NCBI GenBank assembly: GCA_902628645.1
Contig: CACONS010000008.1
Coordinates: 1-51,487 of the forward strand
Direction: 5' to 3'
DNA from: an uncultured Alphaproteobacteria bacterium
GTDB lineage: Bacteria; Pseudomonadota; Alphaproteobacteria; HIMB59; GCA-002718135
Length of the DNA: 51,487 bases
Shown piece by piece: positions 31,101 through 39,513 of this stretch; within the stretch, counting starts at the first letter, position 1, and each line of letters begins with the position of its first letter. The translations under genes were made by a program, and so were the position numbers. Below the pieces are notes generated by a model. The model ran no database searches. It was not told the DNA's origin and saw only the letters and a list, made by a program, of their open reading frames with translations.

Positions 31101-31438
31101 AAAAAATAGAAGCAATTATTAAACCTTTTAAACTTTCTCAAGTTAAGGAAGCTCTACACGAACTCGGAATATCTGGAATGACGTTAGTGGATGTTAAAGG
31201 TTTTGGAAGACAAAGAGGATCAACTGGGGGAATTGACCCTAATTATGGATATGATGATGAATTTTTAGCAAAAATGAAACTAGAGGTTATAGTAGAAGAT
31301 AATCAAGTAAATGACGTTATAGAGTCAATAAAATCTAGTGCATATTCTGGAAAAATTGGAGATGGTAAGATTTTTGTCTCAAATATAGAGCAAGTAATAA
31401 GAATAAGAACTGGTGAAAAAGACAGTGATGCTGTCTAA
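31097..31438 (+). CDS. glnB: Nitrogen regulatory protein PII with atypical T-loop
   Basis: PII signal protein, 113 aa, trimeric sensor of 2-oxoglutarate and ATP/ADP. Seen: MKKIEAIIKPFKLSQVKEAL, KGFGRQRG, the B-loop SGKIGDGKIFV and C-terminal EQVIRIRTGEKDSDAV, all canonical. The T-loop is unusual: where GlnB/GlnK read HTELYRGAEY before the FL of the next strand, this protein reads STGGIDPNYGY, one residue longer. Tyr52 would align with the uridylylated Tyr51. It precedes glnA by 250 bp, the usual glnB-glnA order, but is fused translationally to an aminotransferase instead of to amtB. Confidence 0.9.
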   Translation: MKKIEAIIKPFKLSQVKEALHELGISGMTLVDVKGFGRQRGSTGGIDPNYGYDDEFLAKMKLEVIVEDNQVNDVIESIKSSAYSGKIGDGKIFVSNIEQVIRIRTGEKDSDAV

Positions 31439-31481
31439 ATCTTCTTTACTTTTGCTTAAAAGGTAGTAATTACACCGTAAT

Positions 31482-31529
31482 CGTTCAACTCAATATGAGT
31501 CGGAAGTAGGCATTGTGCTGAAGGAACGC
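31482..31529 (+). promoter_or_regulatory. Glutamine riboswitch (glnA RNA), copy 1
   Basis: The conserved pieces of the glnA RNA motif occur in order: CGTTCA (31482-31487), CGGAAGTAGG (31501-31510) and GAAGGAACGC (31520-31529). CGTTC pairs with GAACG to close the structure; ACTCA (31488-31492) pairs with TGAGT (31496-31500) as the second stem; a short third stem involves GCA/TGC (31510-31518). This family is a glutamine-binding aptamer known mainly from cyanobacteria and marine metagenomes. It lies 157 bp before the glnA start and likely lets glutamine lower glutamine synthetase expression. Confidence 0.9.
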
Positions 31530-31546
31530 ATGCAAAAGTTATAAAT

Positions 31547-31596
31547 CGTTCAATCTACATTGTAGATCGGAAGTAAGCTTCTTGCTGAAGGAACGC
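31547..31596 (+). promoter_or_regulatory. Glutamine riboswitch (glnA RNA), copy 2
   Basis: Second complete copy 17 bases after the first: CGTTCA (31547-31552), CGGAAGTAAG (31568-31577), GAAGGAACGC (31587-31596). Its second stem is ATCTAC (31553-31558) with GTAGAT (31562-31567), a different sequence from copy 1 but with pairing kept, which is direct covariation evidence for a structured RNA. Tandem aptamers of this family are known and can sharpen the response to glutamine. Confidence 0.9.
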
Positions 31597-31645
31597 GCAG
31601 ACAAAGCAGATTTCATAACTAGAGCATGGATAATAAATAAATATT

Positions 31646-31669
31646 CTCATTTTATGAGTCTATTTTTTT
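31646..31669 (+). promoter_or_regulatory. Possible expression platform of the glutamine riboswitch
   Basis: CTCAT (31646-31650) pairs with ATGAG (31654-31658) across TTT and is followed by TCTATTTTTTTA, a weak terminator-like layout. The same CTCAT can instead pair with GTGAG (31675-31679) in the glnA ribosome binding region. Mutually exclusive pairings are what a switch needs, but the stems are short, so this is tentative. Confidence 0.35.
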
Positions 31670-31685
31670 AATGTGTGAGGTAATT

Positions 31686-33119
31686 ATGAAATTTGACTGT
31701 AAGACACCAAAAGAACTTTTAAAAAAAGTAAAAAACCAAAATATTAAAATGGTAGATCTAAGGTTTACTGATATGCCAGGATCTACTCACCATATATCAA
31801 TACCTATTAAATATTTAACTGAAGATTTATTTTCAGATGGTGTAGGCTTTGATGGATCATCAGTTAGAGGCTTCCAATCAATAGAGAATAGTGATATGGC
31901 AATGGTACCAGATGTATCAACTGGATATATTGATCCCTTTTATTCTGAAAAAACAATAGCTTTTTATTGTGATGTAGTAGATCCTGTAACATACAAAAGT
32001 TATGATAGAGATCCAAGATACGTTGCAAAAAAAGCTGAAAAATATTTAAAATCTTCAGGTCTTGGAGATACTGCTTACTTCGGACCAGAAGCAGAATTTT
32101 TTGTATTCAATGATGTTAAATATGATTCTGGTTCTAATTTTGCATTTCATGAAGTTGATTCTACTGAGGGTGCATGGAATACAGGTAGGGATGAAAATCC
32201 TAATTTAGGACATAAACCTAGACATAAAGGTGGATACTTTCCTTTACCTCCTTCAGATAGCTTGCAAGACGTTAGAACTGAAATGGTACTCACAATGGAA
32301 GAAATTGGAATTGATGTTGAGGCATCTCATCACGAAGTTGCAACTGGTGGTCAATGCGAAATTGATTTACAGTTTTCTCCGTTACTTTCAATGGCTGATG
32401 ATCTACTACGTTATAAATATGTAGTAAAAAATGTTGCTAGACAACATGGATTAACCGCAACTTTTATGCCAAAGCCTCTTTTTGAGGATAATGGATCTGG
32501 TATGCATGTACACTCTAGTATTTGGAAAAAAAATAAAACTTTAATGTACAAAAAAGGTAATTATGCAGATCTTAGTGATTTTGCATTACATTACATCGGA
32601 GGAATTTTAAAACATGCTCCTTCCTTATTAGCTTTTTGCGCACCAACAACAAACTCATATAAGAGACTTGTTCCTGGTTTTGAAGCGCCAGTTAATATTG
32701 CTTATTCTCAAGCAAATAGAACTGCTTCTGTTAGAATTCCAAATAACTATACAGCAAGTCCAAAAGCAAAAAGGGTTGAATTTAGATGTCCAGATCCTTC
32801 TGCTAATCCGTATCTAGCATTTTCTGCTATATTAATGGCTGGCCTTGATGGTGTTAAAAATAAAATAAATCCAGGTAAACCAACTGATATTAATATTTAT
32901 GAAGCACCGGCTAGTGTGTTAGCTAAAATACCTTCAACTCCAGGATCATTAGCTGAGTCACTTAATGCCCTTGAAAAAGATCATAAATATTTACTACAAG
33001 GTGATGTATTTACAAAAGATAATATTGAAACTTATATTTCATATAAAAGAGAAAATGAAGTAAGCCCAATGGATCTAAGACCACATCCACATGAGTTCAA
33101 TCTTTACTACGACGTATAA
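31686..33119 (+). CDS. glnA: Glutamine synthetase type I
   Basis: Makes glutamine from glutamate, ammonia and ATP; the central step of ammonium assimilation. I choose ATG 31686 (MKFDCKTPKELLKK), with GAGG at 31677-31680 five bases before it, over an ATG five codons upstream; this gives 477 aa, normal for GSI. Seen: DGSSVRGFQSIENSDM, FGPEAEFFVF, the SGMHVHSSIW and YSQANRTASVRIP motifs, the RVEFRCPDPSANPYLAF block and NIYEAPASVL, which keeps the tyrosine adenylylated in GSI-beta enzymes. Two glutamine riboswitch copies precede it, and a strong terminator follows. Confidence 0.96.
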   Translation: MKFDCKTPKELLKKVKNQNIKMVDLRFTDMPGSTHHISIPIKYLTEDLFSDGVGFDGSSVRGFQSIENSDMAMVPDVSTGYIDPFYSEKTIAFYCDVVDPVTYKSYDRDPRYVAKKAEKYLKSSGLGDTAYFGPEAEFFVFNDVKYDSGSNFAFHEVDSTEGAWNTGRDENPNLGHKPRHKGGYFPLPPSDSLQDVRTEMVLTMEEIGIDVEASHHEVATGGQCEIDLQFSPLLSMADDLLRYKYVVKNVARQHGLTATFMPKPLFEDNGSGMHVHSSIWKKNKTLMYKKGNYADLSDFALHYIGGILKHAPSLLAFCAPTTNSYKRLVPGFEAPVNIAYSQANRTASVRIPNNYTASPKAKRVEFRCPDPSANPYLAFSAILMAGLDGVKNKINPGKPTDINIYEAPASVLAKIPSTPGSLAESLNALEKDHKYLLQGDVFTKDNIETYISYKRENEVSPMDLRPHPHEFNLYYDV

Positions 33120-33144
33120 AAATTTATAAATTTTTATAAATATT

Positions 33145-33169
33145 AAAACCGCCTTAGGGCGGTTTTTTT
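33145..33169 (+). terminator. Intrinsic terminator after glnA
   Basis: AAAACCGCC (33145-33153) and GGCGGTTTT (33158-33166) form a 9 bp stem with a 4-base loop, followed by a T-run to 33169. Its G+C-rich core stands out from the AT-rich surroundings. It ends the riboswitch-glnA transcript, 26 bp past the stop codon. Confidence 0.9.
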
Positions 33170-33204
33170 ATTTTTTTATAACAACACTTTTGATAAAAAT
33201 AATT

Positions 33205-35139
33205 GTGGCAAAAAAATCTACTTATAATGCTAAAGATATTGAAGTTCTTGAGGGTCTTGAACCTGTTCGTAAAAGACCAGGGATGTATATTGGTAGCACA
33301 AACCAAGATGGACTTCATCATTTAGTTAATGAGGTATTGGATAATAGTATAGATGAAGTTTTAGCAGGACACGCTACTGATATAAGTTTTCATTATAAAA
33401 AAGATGGTTCGATCAAAATAAAAGATAATGGAAGAGGTATTCCTATAGATTTTCATCCAAGATATAAAAATAAAAGAGCGCTAGAGGTAGTTTTAACAAC
33501 ACTTCACGCAGGTGGAAAATTTAACAGTAATGCATACAAAACTTCTGGCGGACTGCATGGAGTTGGGATTTCTGTCGTAAATGCATTAAGCTCTTTACTT
33601 CAAGTTCAAGTATTCAAAGATGGAAAAGTATATCGACAGGATTACTCAAAGGGTAAAGTTAAAACAAAAATTAAAATTGAAAAATGTAGCAAGAAATTAA
33701 AAGGTACAGAAATCTCTTTTGTCCCAGATGAAACAATTTTTGAAGAAACACAATTTGTTCCAAAAAAACTATATAATTTTATAAATATGAAATCAGTATT
33801 AGTTGGAGGAACAACTATAAACTTTGAGATTGATAAAGAATTAATTAAAGACAATACACCAGGCAATAAAAGTTTTTTTTACAAGAAAGGGATTGAGGAT
33901 TACTTTGAATTGGAATACGCAAATAATTCAAAATTATTTGAAAAAAATTTTTTATTAAAATCAAAAATTAAAGATAATGAAAATTTTGAATCATTAATAT
34001 CATTTAATACAAATGAATCGTCAAGTTTAATGTCATATTGTAATACCATTGAAACGCCAGATGGAGGATCACATGAAAATGGTATTCGGAATGGAATTTT
34101 AAAAGCAGTAAAACTTTATGGTCAGAAAAATCAATTTTCTAAAATAAGTAATATCAATCACAGTGATATTTTTGATTACTCTAACGTAATTATTTCTATC
34201 TTTATAAATGATCCGAGTTTTGAAGGACAAACTAAAAAAAGAATAATAATGCCAAATTTACAAAAAGAAATTGAAACAAAAACACAACAAGAATTTTTAT
34301 TATGGTTAAATGCTAATAAGAAAAATTCAAAAATACTTTTAGATAATTTAATTGAAAGAGCTCTTCAGAGAACTGATTTATCAAAAATTAAAGAGTTAGA
34401 TAGAAAAAGTATTAAAGAAAGAAATCGTCTTCCAGGTAAATTGGTAGATTGTTCAAGCAAATCAATAAAAGATTCTGAGATATTTATTGTTGAAGGTGAT
34501 AGTGCTGGAGGTTCGGCTAAACAAGCAAGGAACAGAGAATTTCAGGCAATACTCCCCTTGAGAGGAAAAATTTTAAATGTTTATAACGTTGGATTATCTA
34601 AAATTGCAGATAACAATGAAATACAAAACCTTATTCAATCTTTAGGTTGTGGAATAGGAAAAAACTTTGAAATTTCAAAACTTCGTTATGAAAAAATAAT
34701 ATTAATGACTGACGCAGATGTGGATGGCTCACATATAGCGACTTTACTTATTACTTTTTTTTATAAATATATGAAAAGTTTAATTGATGAAAATAAACTC
34801 TATCTAGCAATGCCTCCACTATTTAAAATTTATAGTAAAACTAAATCTTTTTATGCCTATGATGAAAAAGAGAAAGATAAAATAATTGAGAAAGAATTTA
34901 AATCTGACAATTATAATATTACAAGATTTAAAGGATTGGGTGAAATGCCTGCCGATCAACTGAAAGAGACAACAATGGATCAAAACAAAAGAAATCTTAT
35001 ATTAATAAATTCAGAAAAAGCTAAAAAAGATTTAAAAATTACGGAAAATTTATTTGAAACTTTAATGGGAAAACAAGCAGAGTTACGTTTCAAATTTATT
35101 CAAAATAATGCTAACTTCATTAAAAATTTAGACGTTTAA
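33205..35139 (+). CDS. parE: DNA topoisomerase IV subunit B (ParE)
   Basis: ATPase subunit of topoisomerase IV, which unlinks daughter chromosomes. I choose GTG 33205 (start VAKKSTYNAKDIEVLEG), as relatives begin there; a TTG five codons upstream is in frame. No clear ribosome binding site is visible. Seen: EVLDNSIDE, DNGRGIP, GGLHGVGISVVNALS (GHKL ATPase), then TOPRIM motifs VEGDSAGGSAKQARNREFQ and MTDADVDGSHIATL, and RFKGLGEMPADQL. At ~644 aa it lacks the longer GyrB form, and the DIEVLEGLEPVRKRPGMYIG start favours ParE, though GyrB cannot be fully excluded without a tree. Confidence 0.88.
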   Translation: MAKKSTYNAKDIEVLEGLEPVRKRPGMYIGSTNQDGLHHLVNEVLDNSIDEVLAGHATDISFHYKKDGSIKIKDNGRGIPIDFHPRYKNKRALEVVLTTLHAGGKFNSNAYKTSGGLHGVGISVVNALSSLLQVQVFKDGKVYRQDYSKGKVKTKIKIEKCSKKLKGTEISFVPDETIFEETQFVPKKLYNFINMKSVLVGGTTINFEIDKELIKDNTPGNKSFFYKKGIEDYFELEYANNSKLFEKNFLLKSKIKDNENFESLISFNTNESSSLMSYCNTIETPDGGSHENGIRNGILKAVKLYGQKNQFSKISNINHSDIFDYSNVIISIFINDPSFEGQTKKRIIMPNLQKEIETKTQQEFLLWLNANKKNSKILLDNLIERALQRTDLSKIKELDRKSIKERNRLPGKLVDCSSKSIKDSEIFIVEGDSAGGSAKQARNREFQAILPLRGKILNVYNVGLSKIADNNEIQNLIQSLGCGIGKNFEISKLRYEKIILMTDADVDGSHIATLLITFFYKYMKSLIDENKLYLAMPPLFKIYSKTKSFYAYDEKEKDKIIEKEFKSDNYNITRFKGLGEMPADQLKETTMDQNKRNLILINSEKAKKDLKITENLFETLMGKQAELRFKFIQNNANFIKNLDV

Positions 35140-35142
35140 TAT

Positions 35143-36624
35143 ATGAAAAAATATTTTTTAGTGATTGATCAAGGAACAACAAGTTCAAGAATTGTACTTT
35201 ATAATAATAAATTTGAAATATTTGATATTGTCCAAAAAGAATTTAAGCAATTTTTTCCTAATGAAGGATGGGTAGAACATAATGCAATAGAAATTTGGAA
35301 TGATGTAAGAGATTTAATTTTTAAGATATTGAAAAAAAATAAGCTTGTTTCTAAAAATATTATTTCAATTGGAATTACTAATCAAAGAGAAACCACCATT
35401 TTATGGAACAAAAAAACAGGAAAACCAATTTATAAAGCTATAGTTTGGCAAGATAGAAGAACGGCTAGTTTTTGTGAAAATTTAAAAAAAAAAGGAATTC
35501 ATAAAAAAATTCAAAGGATTACTGGTTTAGAAGTTGATCCTTATTTTTCAGCAACTAAAATTAAATGGATAATTGATAATGTTAAAGATACAAAAAGAGA
35601 TTTAAACAATGATAATTTACTTTTTGGTACAATAGATTCTTGGTTACTTTGGAAACTGACTGAAGGGAGATCTCACTTAACGGATATATCAAATGCATCA
35701 CGAACCATGATTTTTGACTCACAAAAAGAACAATGGTCAGACGAAATATTAAAAATATTAAACATTCCAAAAAAAATTCTGCCGACTGTAACTGAAAATG
35801 CATATGATTTTGGGTCCACAAAACTATTTGGAGATTCAATACCCATAGGAGGAATGGCAGGAGATCAACAGTCAGCCACAATAGGCCAAGCTTGTTTTAA
35901 AAAAGGACAATCAAAAAGTACATATGGAACAGGTTGTTTTCTTTTAATGAATATTGGCGAGAAATTTAAATTATCAAAAAATAGATTGCTTACAACTGTT
36001 GCTTTTAAAATAAATGGAAAAAAAATGTTTTGTTATGAAGGAAGTATTTTTGTTGCAGGTTCTGCAATTCAGTGGCTTCGAGATAATTTAAATTTTATTA
36101 AAGACTCAAGTGAAACTGATAAACTATACAAAAAAGCAAATAAAGAAGAAAAATTATATTTTGTTCCTGCCTTAACTGGACTTGGAGCACCATATTGGAA
36201 CCCTAAAGCGAGAGGAACATTTTTTGGCATTACTAGAAATACTTCTAGAGAAGATATTATTAAAGCAACTTTGGACAGTCTCTCTTTTCAAACTTTTGAA
36301 TTAATTGAGTGTATGGAAAAAGATTCCAAAACAAAGATTAGTGAAATACGAGTTGATGGAGGTATGGTTAAAAATGATAGCTTTCTTCAAAGTTTAGCAA
36401 ATATTTCCCAAATAAAAATAATTAGACCAAATAATATAGAAACTACGTCTCTGGGTGCAGCATATCTTGCAGCAATTCAATCAGGATATCTAAATAATAC
36501 AAGCCAAATCAGTAAACTTTGGAAAAAAGATAAGACAGTTAAGACAAATATTAGCAAATCCATTTCCACATCTAGGATAAATAAATGGAAATCAATTATT
36601 AACGTGGTCAATAATTTTTATTAA
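35143..36624 (+). CDS. glpK: Glycerol kinase
   Basis: Phosphorylates glycerol to glycerol-3-phosphate; FGGY family, 493 aa. Seen: VIDQGTTSSRIVLY at the N-terminus, GITNQRETTILW, AIVWQDRRTA, GGMAGDQQSATIGQACF, STYGTGCFLLMN and the FGGY signature region YFVPALTGLGAPYWNPKARG. It starts 3 bp after parE. No glpF or glpD is near, so glycerol entry and oxidation are encoded elsewhere or the substrate comes from lipid turnover. Its stop overlaps the convergent amidotransferase stop. Confidence 0.95.
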   Translation: MKKYFLVIDQGTTSSRIVLYNNKFEIFDIVQKEFKQFFPNEGWVEHNAIEIWNDVRDLIFKILKKNKLVSKNIISIGITNQRETTILWNKKTGKPIYKAIVWQDRRTASFCENLKKKGIHKKIQRITGLEVDPYFSATKIKWIIDNVKDTKRDLNNDNLLFGTIDSWLLWKLTEGRSHLTDISNASRTMIFDSQKEQWSDEILKILNIPKKILPTVTENAYDFGSTKLFGDSIPIGGMAGDQQSATIGQACFKKGQSKSTYGTGCFLLMNIGEKFKLSKNRLLTTVAFKINGKKMFCYEGSIFVAGSAIQWLRDNLNFIKDSSETDKLYKKANKEEKLYFVPALTGLGAPYWNPKARGTFFGITRNTSREDIIKATLDSLSFQTFELIECMEKDSKTKISEIRVDGGMVKNDSFLQSLANISQIKIIRPNNIETTSLGAAYLAAIQSGYLNNTSQISKLWKKDKTVKTNISKSISTSRINKWKSIINVVNNFY

Positions 36625-37436
36625 GATTTAAAGTTTAACCAATTTGAAAGTTCTAAAGAATGGATGTCTTCATCGAGTACATCATTATAGATTTGTAATT
36701 CTTTTTGCTCAAGATTATTGGGATTCTGTAAAATTGTCTTTTCGTTTTCAAATTCTGTTAAATTTTCATATATTTTTTGTTCCAACAAAATATCTTTTCT
36801 CATACCCATAAGTCCCGCCATCCATTTGGGATCAAATTCTGGATGATATTGTACCGCCCAAACTTTTGATTGGTTTATTTCAAAGCATATAGATTGATAT
36901 TGACTGATTTTATTTGAAGCTAGAACTTTAGTTTTTTTAGGAAGAATTTCTGCTTCATCGTAGTGCCAACAAAATGCATTAAATAATTTTTTTTTACCCT
37001 TATACATAGGGTGAGCTTCTCCCTCTTGATTTAATTTGATATTTTTTGCTAACACTGCTTCAAGTCCATTTGGATTTTTTCTTACTTTTCCTCCTGCTGC
37101 CGTAACTAAAACCTGAAGTCCCCAACAGCTTCCAAATATTTTATTCTTTCTCTTAAATAGCTCTTTAGCTAACTCTATTTGATTTGTTATGGATTTTGTC
37201 TCATTGTATATATTAAGTAAACTTCCTGTCCAAGCAACTGCTTCAAAATCATCAAGGTTTATGCCCAAAGGAAGGTAATTATCATCAACAGCAGGATGAA
37301 TTGTGGTTATATTTACATTTGATTTAGAATATTTTTTTAAAATTTTTTCATAAACTTGAAATTGCGTATCCATTCCCAAATTTGTATATCTATCTGAAGC
37401 CTCTTTTTCATTTCCATCTACTAATAATATGTTCAT
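36621..37436 (-). CDS. Class I glutamine amidotransferase family protein
   Basis: GMP-synthase-like glutaminase domain standing alone, 271 aa. Seen: nucleophile cysteine in FGSCWGLQVL (about Cys104), the histidine and glutamate of the triad in VQYHPEF (about His198, Glu200), and FCWHYDEAEILP. About 70 residues follow the triad in a C-terminal extension that is acidic and helical. No synthetase partner is next to it. It could act on glutamine conjugates or free glutamine; the substrate cannot be read. Divergent from iolE with 43 bp between. Confidence 0.8.
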   Translation of the reverse strand: MNILLVDGNEKEASDRYTNLGMDTQFQVYEKILKKYSKSNVNITTIHPAVDDNYLPLGINLDDFEAVAWTGSLLNIYNETKSITNQIELAKELFKRKNKIFGSCWGLQVLVTAAGGKVRKNPNGLEAVLAKNIKLNQEGEAHPMYKGKKKLFNAFCWHYDEAEILPKKTKVLASNKISQYQSICFEINQSKVWAVQYHPEFDPKWMAGLMGMRKDILLEQKIYENLTEFENEKTILQNPNNLEQKELQIYNDVLDEDIHSLELSNWLNFKS

Positions 37437-37479
37437 ATTTATCTTTATTTTTCATCTATCATGAAATATGTAAAACTTC

Positions 37480-38373
37480 ATGAAAATTAAACTTGGTATT
37501 GCCCCTATTGCATGGAGCAATGATGATATGCCAGAGCTAGGAGGCGATACACCCATTGAGAAATGTTTAGAAGATGCAAGAACTTCAGGATTTACAGGTA
37601 TAGAATTAGGCGGAAAATTTCCAAGAAACCCTGGTATAACAAAATTTCTTTTAGAAAAATACAAACTTAGAATGCCAGGAGGTTGGTATGGTGCATTGTT
37701 AAGAGAAAGAAGTGCTAAAGAAGAATGGTTAGCGCTACAAGACCATTTAAATTTATTAAAATTTATAAATGCAGATGTTTTTGTTTTTGCTGATGTATCT
37801 GGATCAATCCAAGGAGATCAATCAAAAGCTCTAAGTAAAAGACCAAAACTTGAAAAAGATGAATGGAATAACTATTGCAAAAAAATTAGTGAAATATCGA
37901 ATATGCTGATGGATGAGGGGATACCAATGTCTTATCACGAACATATGGGAACTATTATACAATCTGAGGAAGATGTTGATAGGTTTATGGATATGACAAA
38001 TCAAAATACTTTTTTACTTTATGATACTGGACATTTGATGTTTGCAGAGGCAAATTTTTTAAAAATATTAAAAAATTATATTTCTCGTATTAACCATGTT
38101 CATTGTAAAGATATTAGAAAAGATATCTTTTTAAAATCCATAAAAGATGACTTAAGTTTTAGAGAGTCTTTTTTAGATGGTGTTTTCACTGTTCCTGGTG
38201 ATGGATGTATTGATTACGGACCATTAATTAAAATATTATTTAAAGAAAAGTATCAAGAATGGCTAATTATTGAAGCTGAACAGGATCCCAAACAAGCTAA
38301 CCCTCTTGAATACGCAAAAATTGGATATAAGTATCTTTCAAATACATTAAAAGAAAATGGCTATACACTCTAA
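37480..38373 (+). CDS. iolE: Myo-inosose-2 dehydratase family (IolE)
   Basis: TIM-barrel sugar isomerase/dehydratase, 297 aa. Seen: the IolE opening APIAWSNDDMPELGGDTP, GFTGIELGGKFPR, metal and substrate residues in SYHEHMGT, LYDTGHL, NHVHCKDIR and IIEAEQDP. In the myo-inositol pathway IolE dehydrates scyllo-inosose. No other iol gene is in the window, so the role is inferred from similarity. The end overlaps the cytochrome gene by 17 bp. Confidence 0.82.
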   Translation: MKIKLGIAPIAWSNDDMPELGGDTPIEKCLEDARTSGFTGIELGGKFPRNPGITKFLLEKYKLRMPGGWYGALLRERSAKEEWLALQDHLNLLKFINADVFVFADVSGSIQGDQSKALSKRPKLEKDEWNNYCKKISEISNMLMDEGIPMSYHEHMGTIIQSEEDVDRFMDMTNQNTFLLYDTGHLMFAEANFLKILKNYISRINHVHCKDIRKDIFLKSIKDDLSFRESFLDGVFTVPGDGCIDYGPLIKILFKEKYQEWLIIEAEQDPKQANPLEYAKIGYKYLSNTLKENGYTL

Positions 38374-38806
38374 AATTATACTAATACTGCTAATCTTAAT
38401 TTCACCCACAATTTTGATGGCTCATAAAGTTTCTTTAGAAGATAAATCTCTTGAAGAAATTGTTAATAATAGAATGGCTTTAATGCAAAAGGTTAAAAGT
38501 ACATCTTCTCAAATATTTAGATTATTAAAAACCAACGATTATGACGTTATCCTTGAATTAAATCAAACTTTGTTACATGCGGCAACAGAATTTAAAGATC
38601 ACTACCCCGAAGGAAGTCAGCACAAAGGAGCTAGTGAAGAAATATGGAATGATAGAGAAACTTTTAATGAATTCAATGACAAGTTCATTAGTGATATTGA
38701 AATGATTTCACTTAGTGTTGAGCTTGAAGATAATGAGATGTTAAATGATGCTTTTAAAGTAATGGCAGCAAATTGTGGTTCATGTCACAAAAAATTTAGA
38801 AATTAA
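38357..38806 (+). CDS. Cytochrome c'/c-556 family protein
   Basis: A 149-residue exported haem protein. Seen: a hydrophobic signal peptide (about residues 6-21, cleaved near MAHK), a helical body with NRMALMQKVKSTS, and a C-terminal haem motif CGSCH (about 140-144) followed by KKFR, the typical cytochrome c' end. Members bind NO or transfer electrons in the periplasm; the partner is unknown. Its start lies inside iolE and its stop overlaps the convergent permease by 4 bp. Confidence 0.88.
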   Translation: MAIHSKIILILLILISPTILMAHKVSLEDKSLEEIVNNRMALMQKVKSTSSQIFRLLKTNDYDVILELNQTLLHAATEFKDHYPEGSQHKGASEEIWNDRETFNEFNDKFISDIEMISLSVELEDNEMLNDAFKVMAANCGSCHKKFRN

Positions 38807-39513
38807 TTATTTAATCTTAAGTGTGGATTATATTTCCATTCCAAATATTTAACAAACTGAACCATTAGAAAATTTAGAAAAAGATACAGTATGCCTGCAG
38901 CAATAAATGCTTCTACAGGGGCAAATGTTTTTGCCATTATCTTTCTCGCAATACCTGTCATTTCCATATATGTTGTAAGACTAACTAAAGAAGTTGCTTT
39001 AACCATTAAGATTAATTCATTACCATAAGATGGTAGAACTTTTCTTATAGCAATCGGTAATATAATCTTTCTTAAAAGTAAAAATTTTCCAAAACCCAAT
39101 GATAAACCTGATTCAACCTGACTTTTCTCAATTGATTGAATACCTCCACGGAAAATTTCTGCGCCATATGCAACAGTATTAATAGTAAGCGCTATTACCC
39201 CACACCAAAAAGGTTCTTTTAATGCATACCATAAAAAACTTTCTCTAATAAATTTTACAGAACCTAAACCAAAATAAATCAAATATATTTGAACAAGTAA
39301 AGGGGTTCCTCTAATGACAAAAATATAACTAGCAATTGTTCTTGATAATAATCCAATTTTAGAAACTCTTCCTAAAGCAAATAATAATGCTAAAACAAAA
39401 CCAAGTGGAAGTGAAATTAATAATAATAAAATTGTATTATCTAGACCAGATAGGACCAAAAAGAAATTTTTATAAATTAGAGAATTTTGAACACTATTTA
39501 AAAATTCAATCAT
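38803..39513 (-). CDS. Polar amino acid ABC transporter permease
   Basis: Inner-membrane permease of the HisM/ArtM type, 236 aa, about five membrane helices. Seen: FVIRGTPLLVQIYLIYFG, the conserved AYGAEIFRGGIQSIEKSQVESGLSLGF (EAA loop: E, G, A, LG) and LPSYGNELILMVKATSL. Forms a pair with the gene upstream (4 bp overlap). No ATPase or binding-protein gene is adjacent, so the rest of the transporter is encoded elsewhere. Substrate is probably a basic amino acid or opine-like compound, by family only. Confidence 0.9.
   Translation of the reverse strand: MIEFLNSVQNSLIYKNFFLVLSGLDNTILLLLISLPLGFVLALLFALGRVSKIGLLSRTIASYIFVIRGTPLLVQIYLIYFGLGSVKFIRESFLWYALKEPFWCGVIALTINTVAYGAEIFRGGIQSIEKSQVESGLSLGFGKFLLLRKIILPIAIRKVLPSYGNELILMVKATSLVSLTTYMEMTGIARKIMAKTFAPVEAFIAAGILYLFLNFLMVQFVKYLEWKYNPHLRLNN

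Noticed and set aside
31445-31480. Sigma-54 or sigma-70 promoter for the riboswitch-glnA transcript
   Set aside because: No GG/GC pair at the sigma-54 spacing, and the TTGCTT box has no good -10 at 16-18 bases; a promoter must exist but cannot be placed by eye.
33190-35139. GyrB in place of ParE
   Set aside because: Length (~644 residues) and N-terminal sequence fit ParE better; kept as a stated alternative in the feature.
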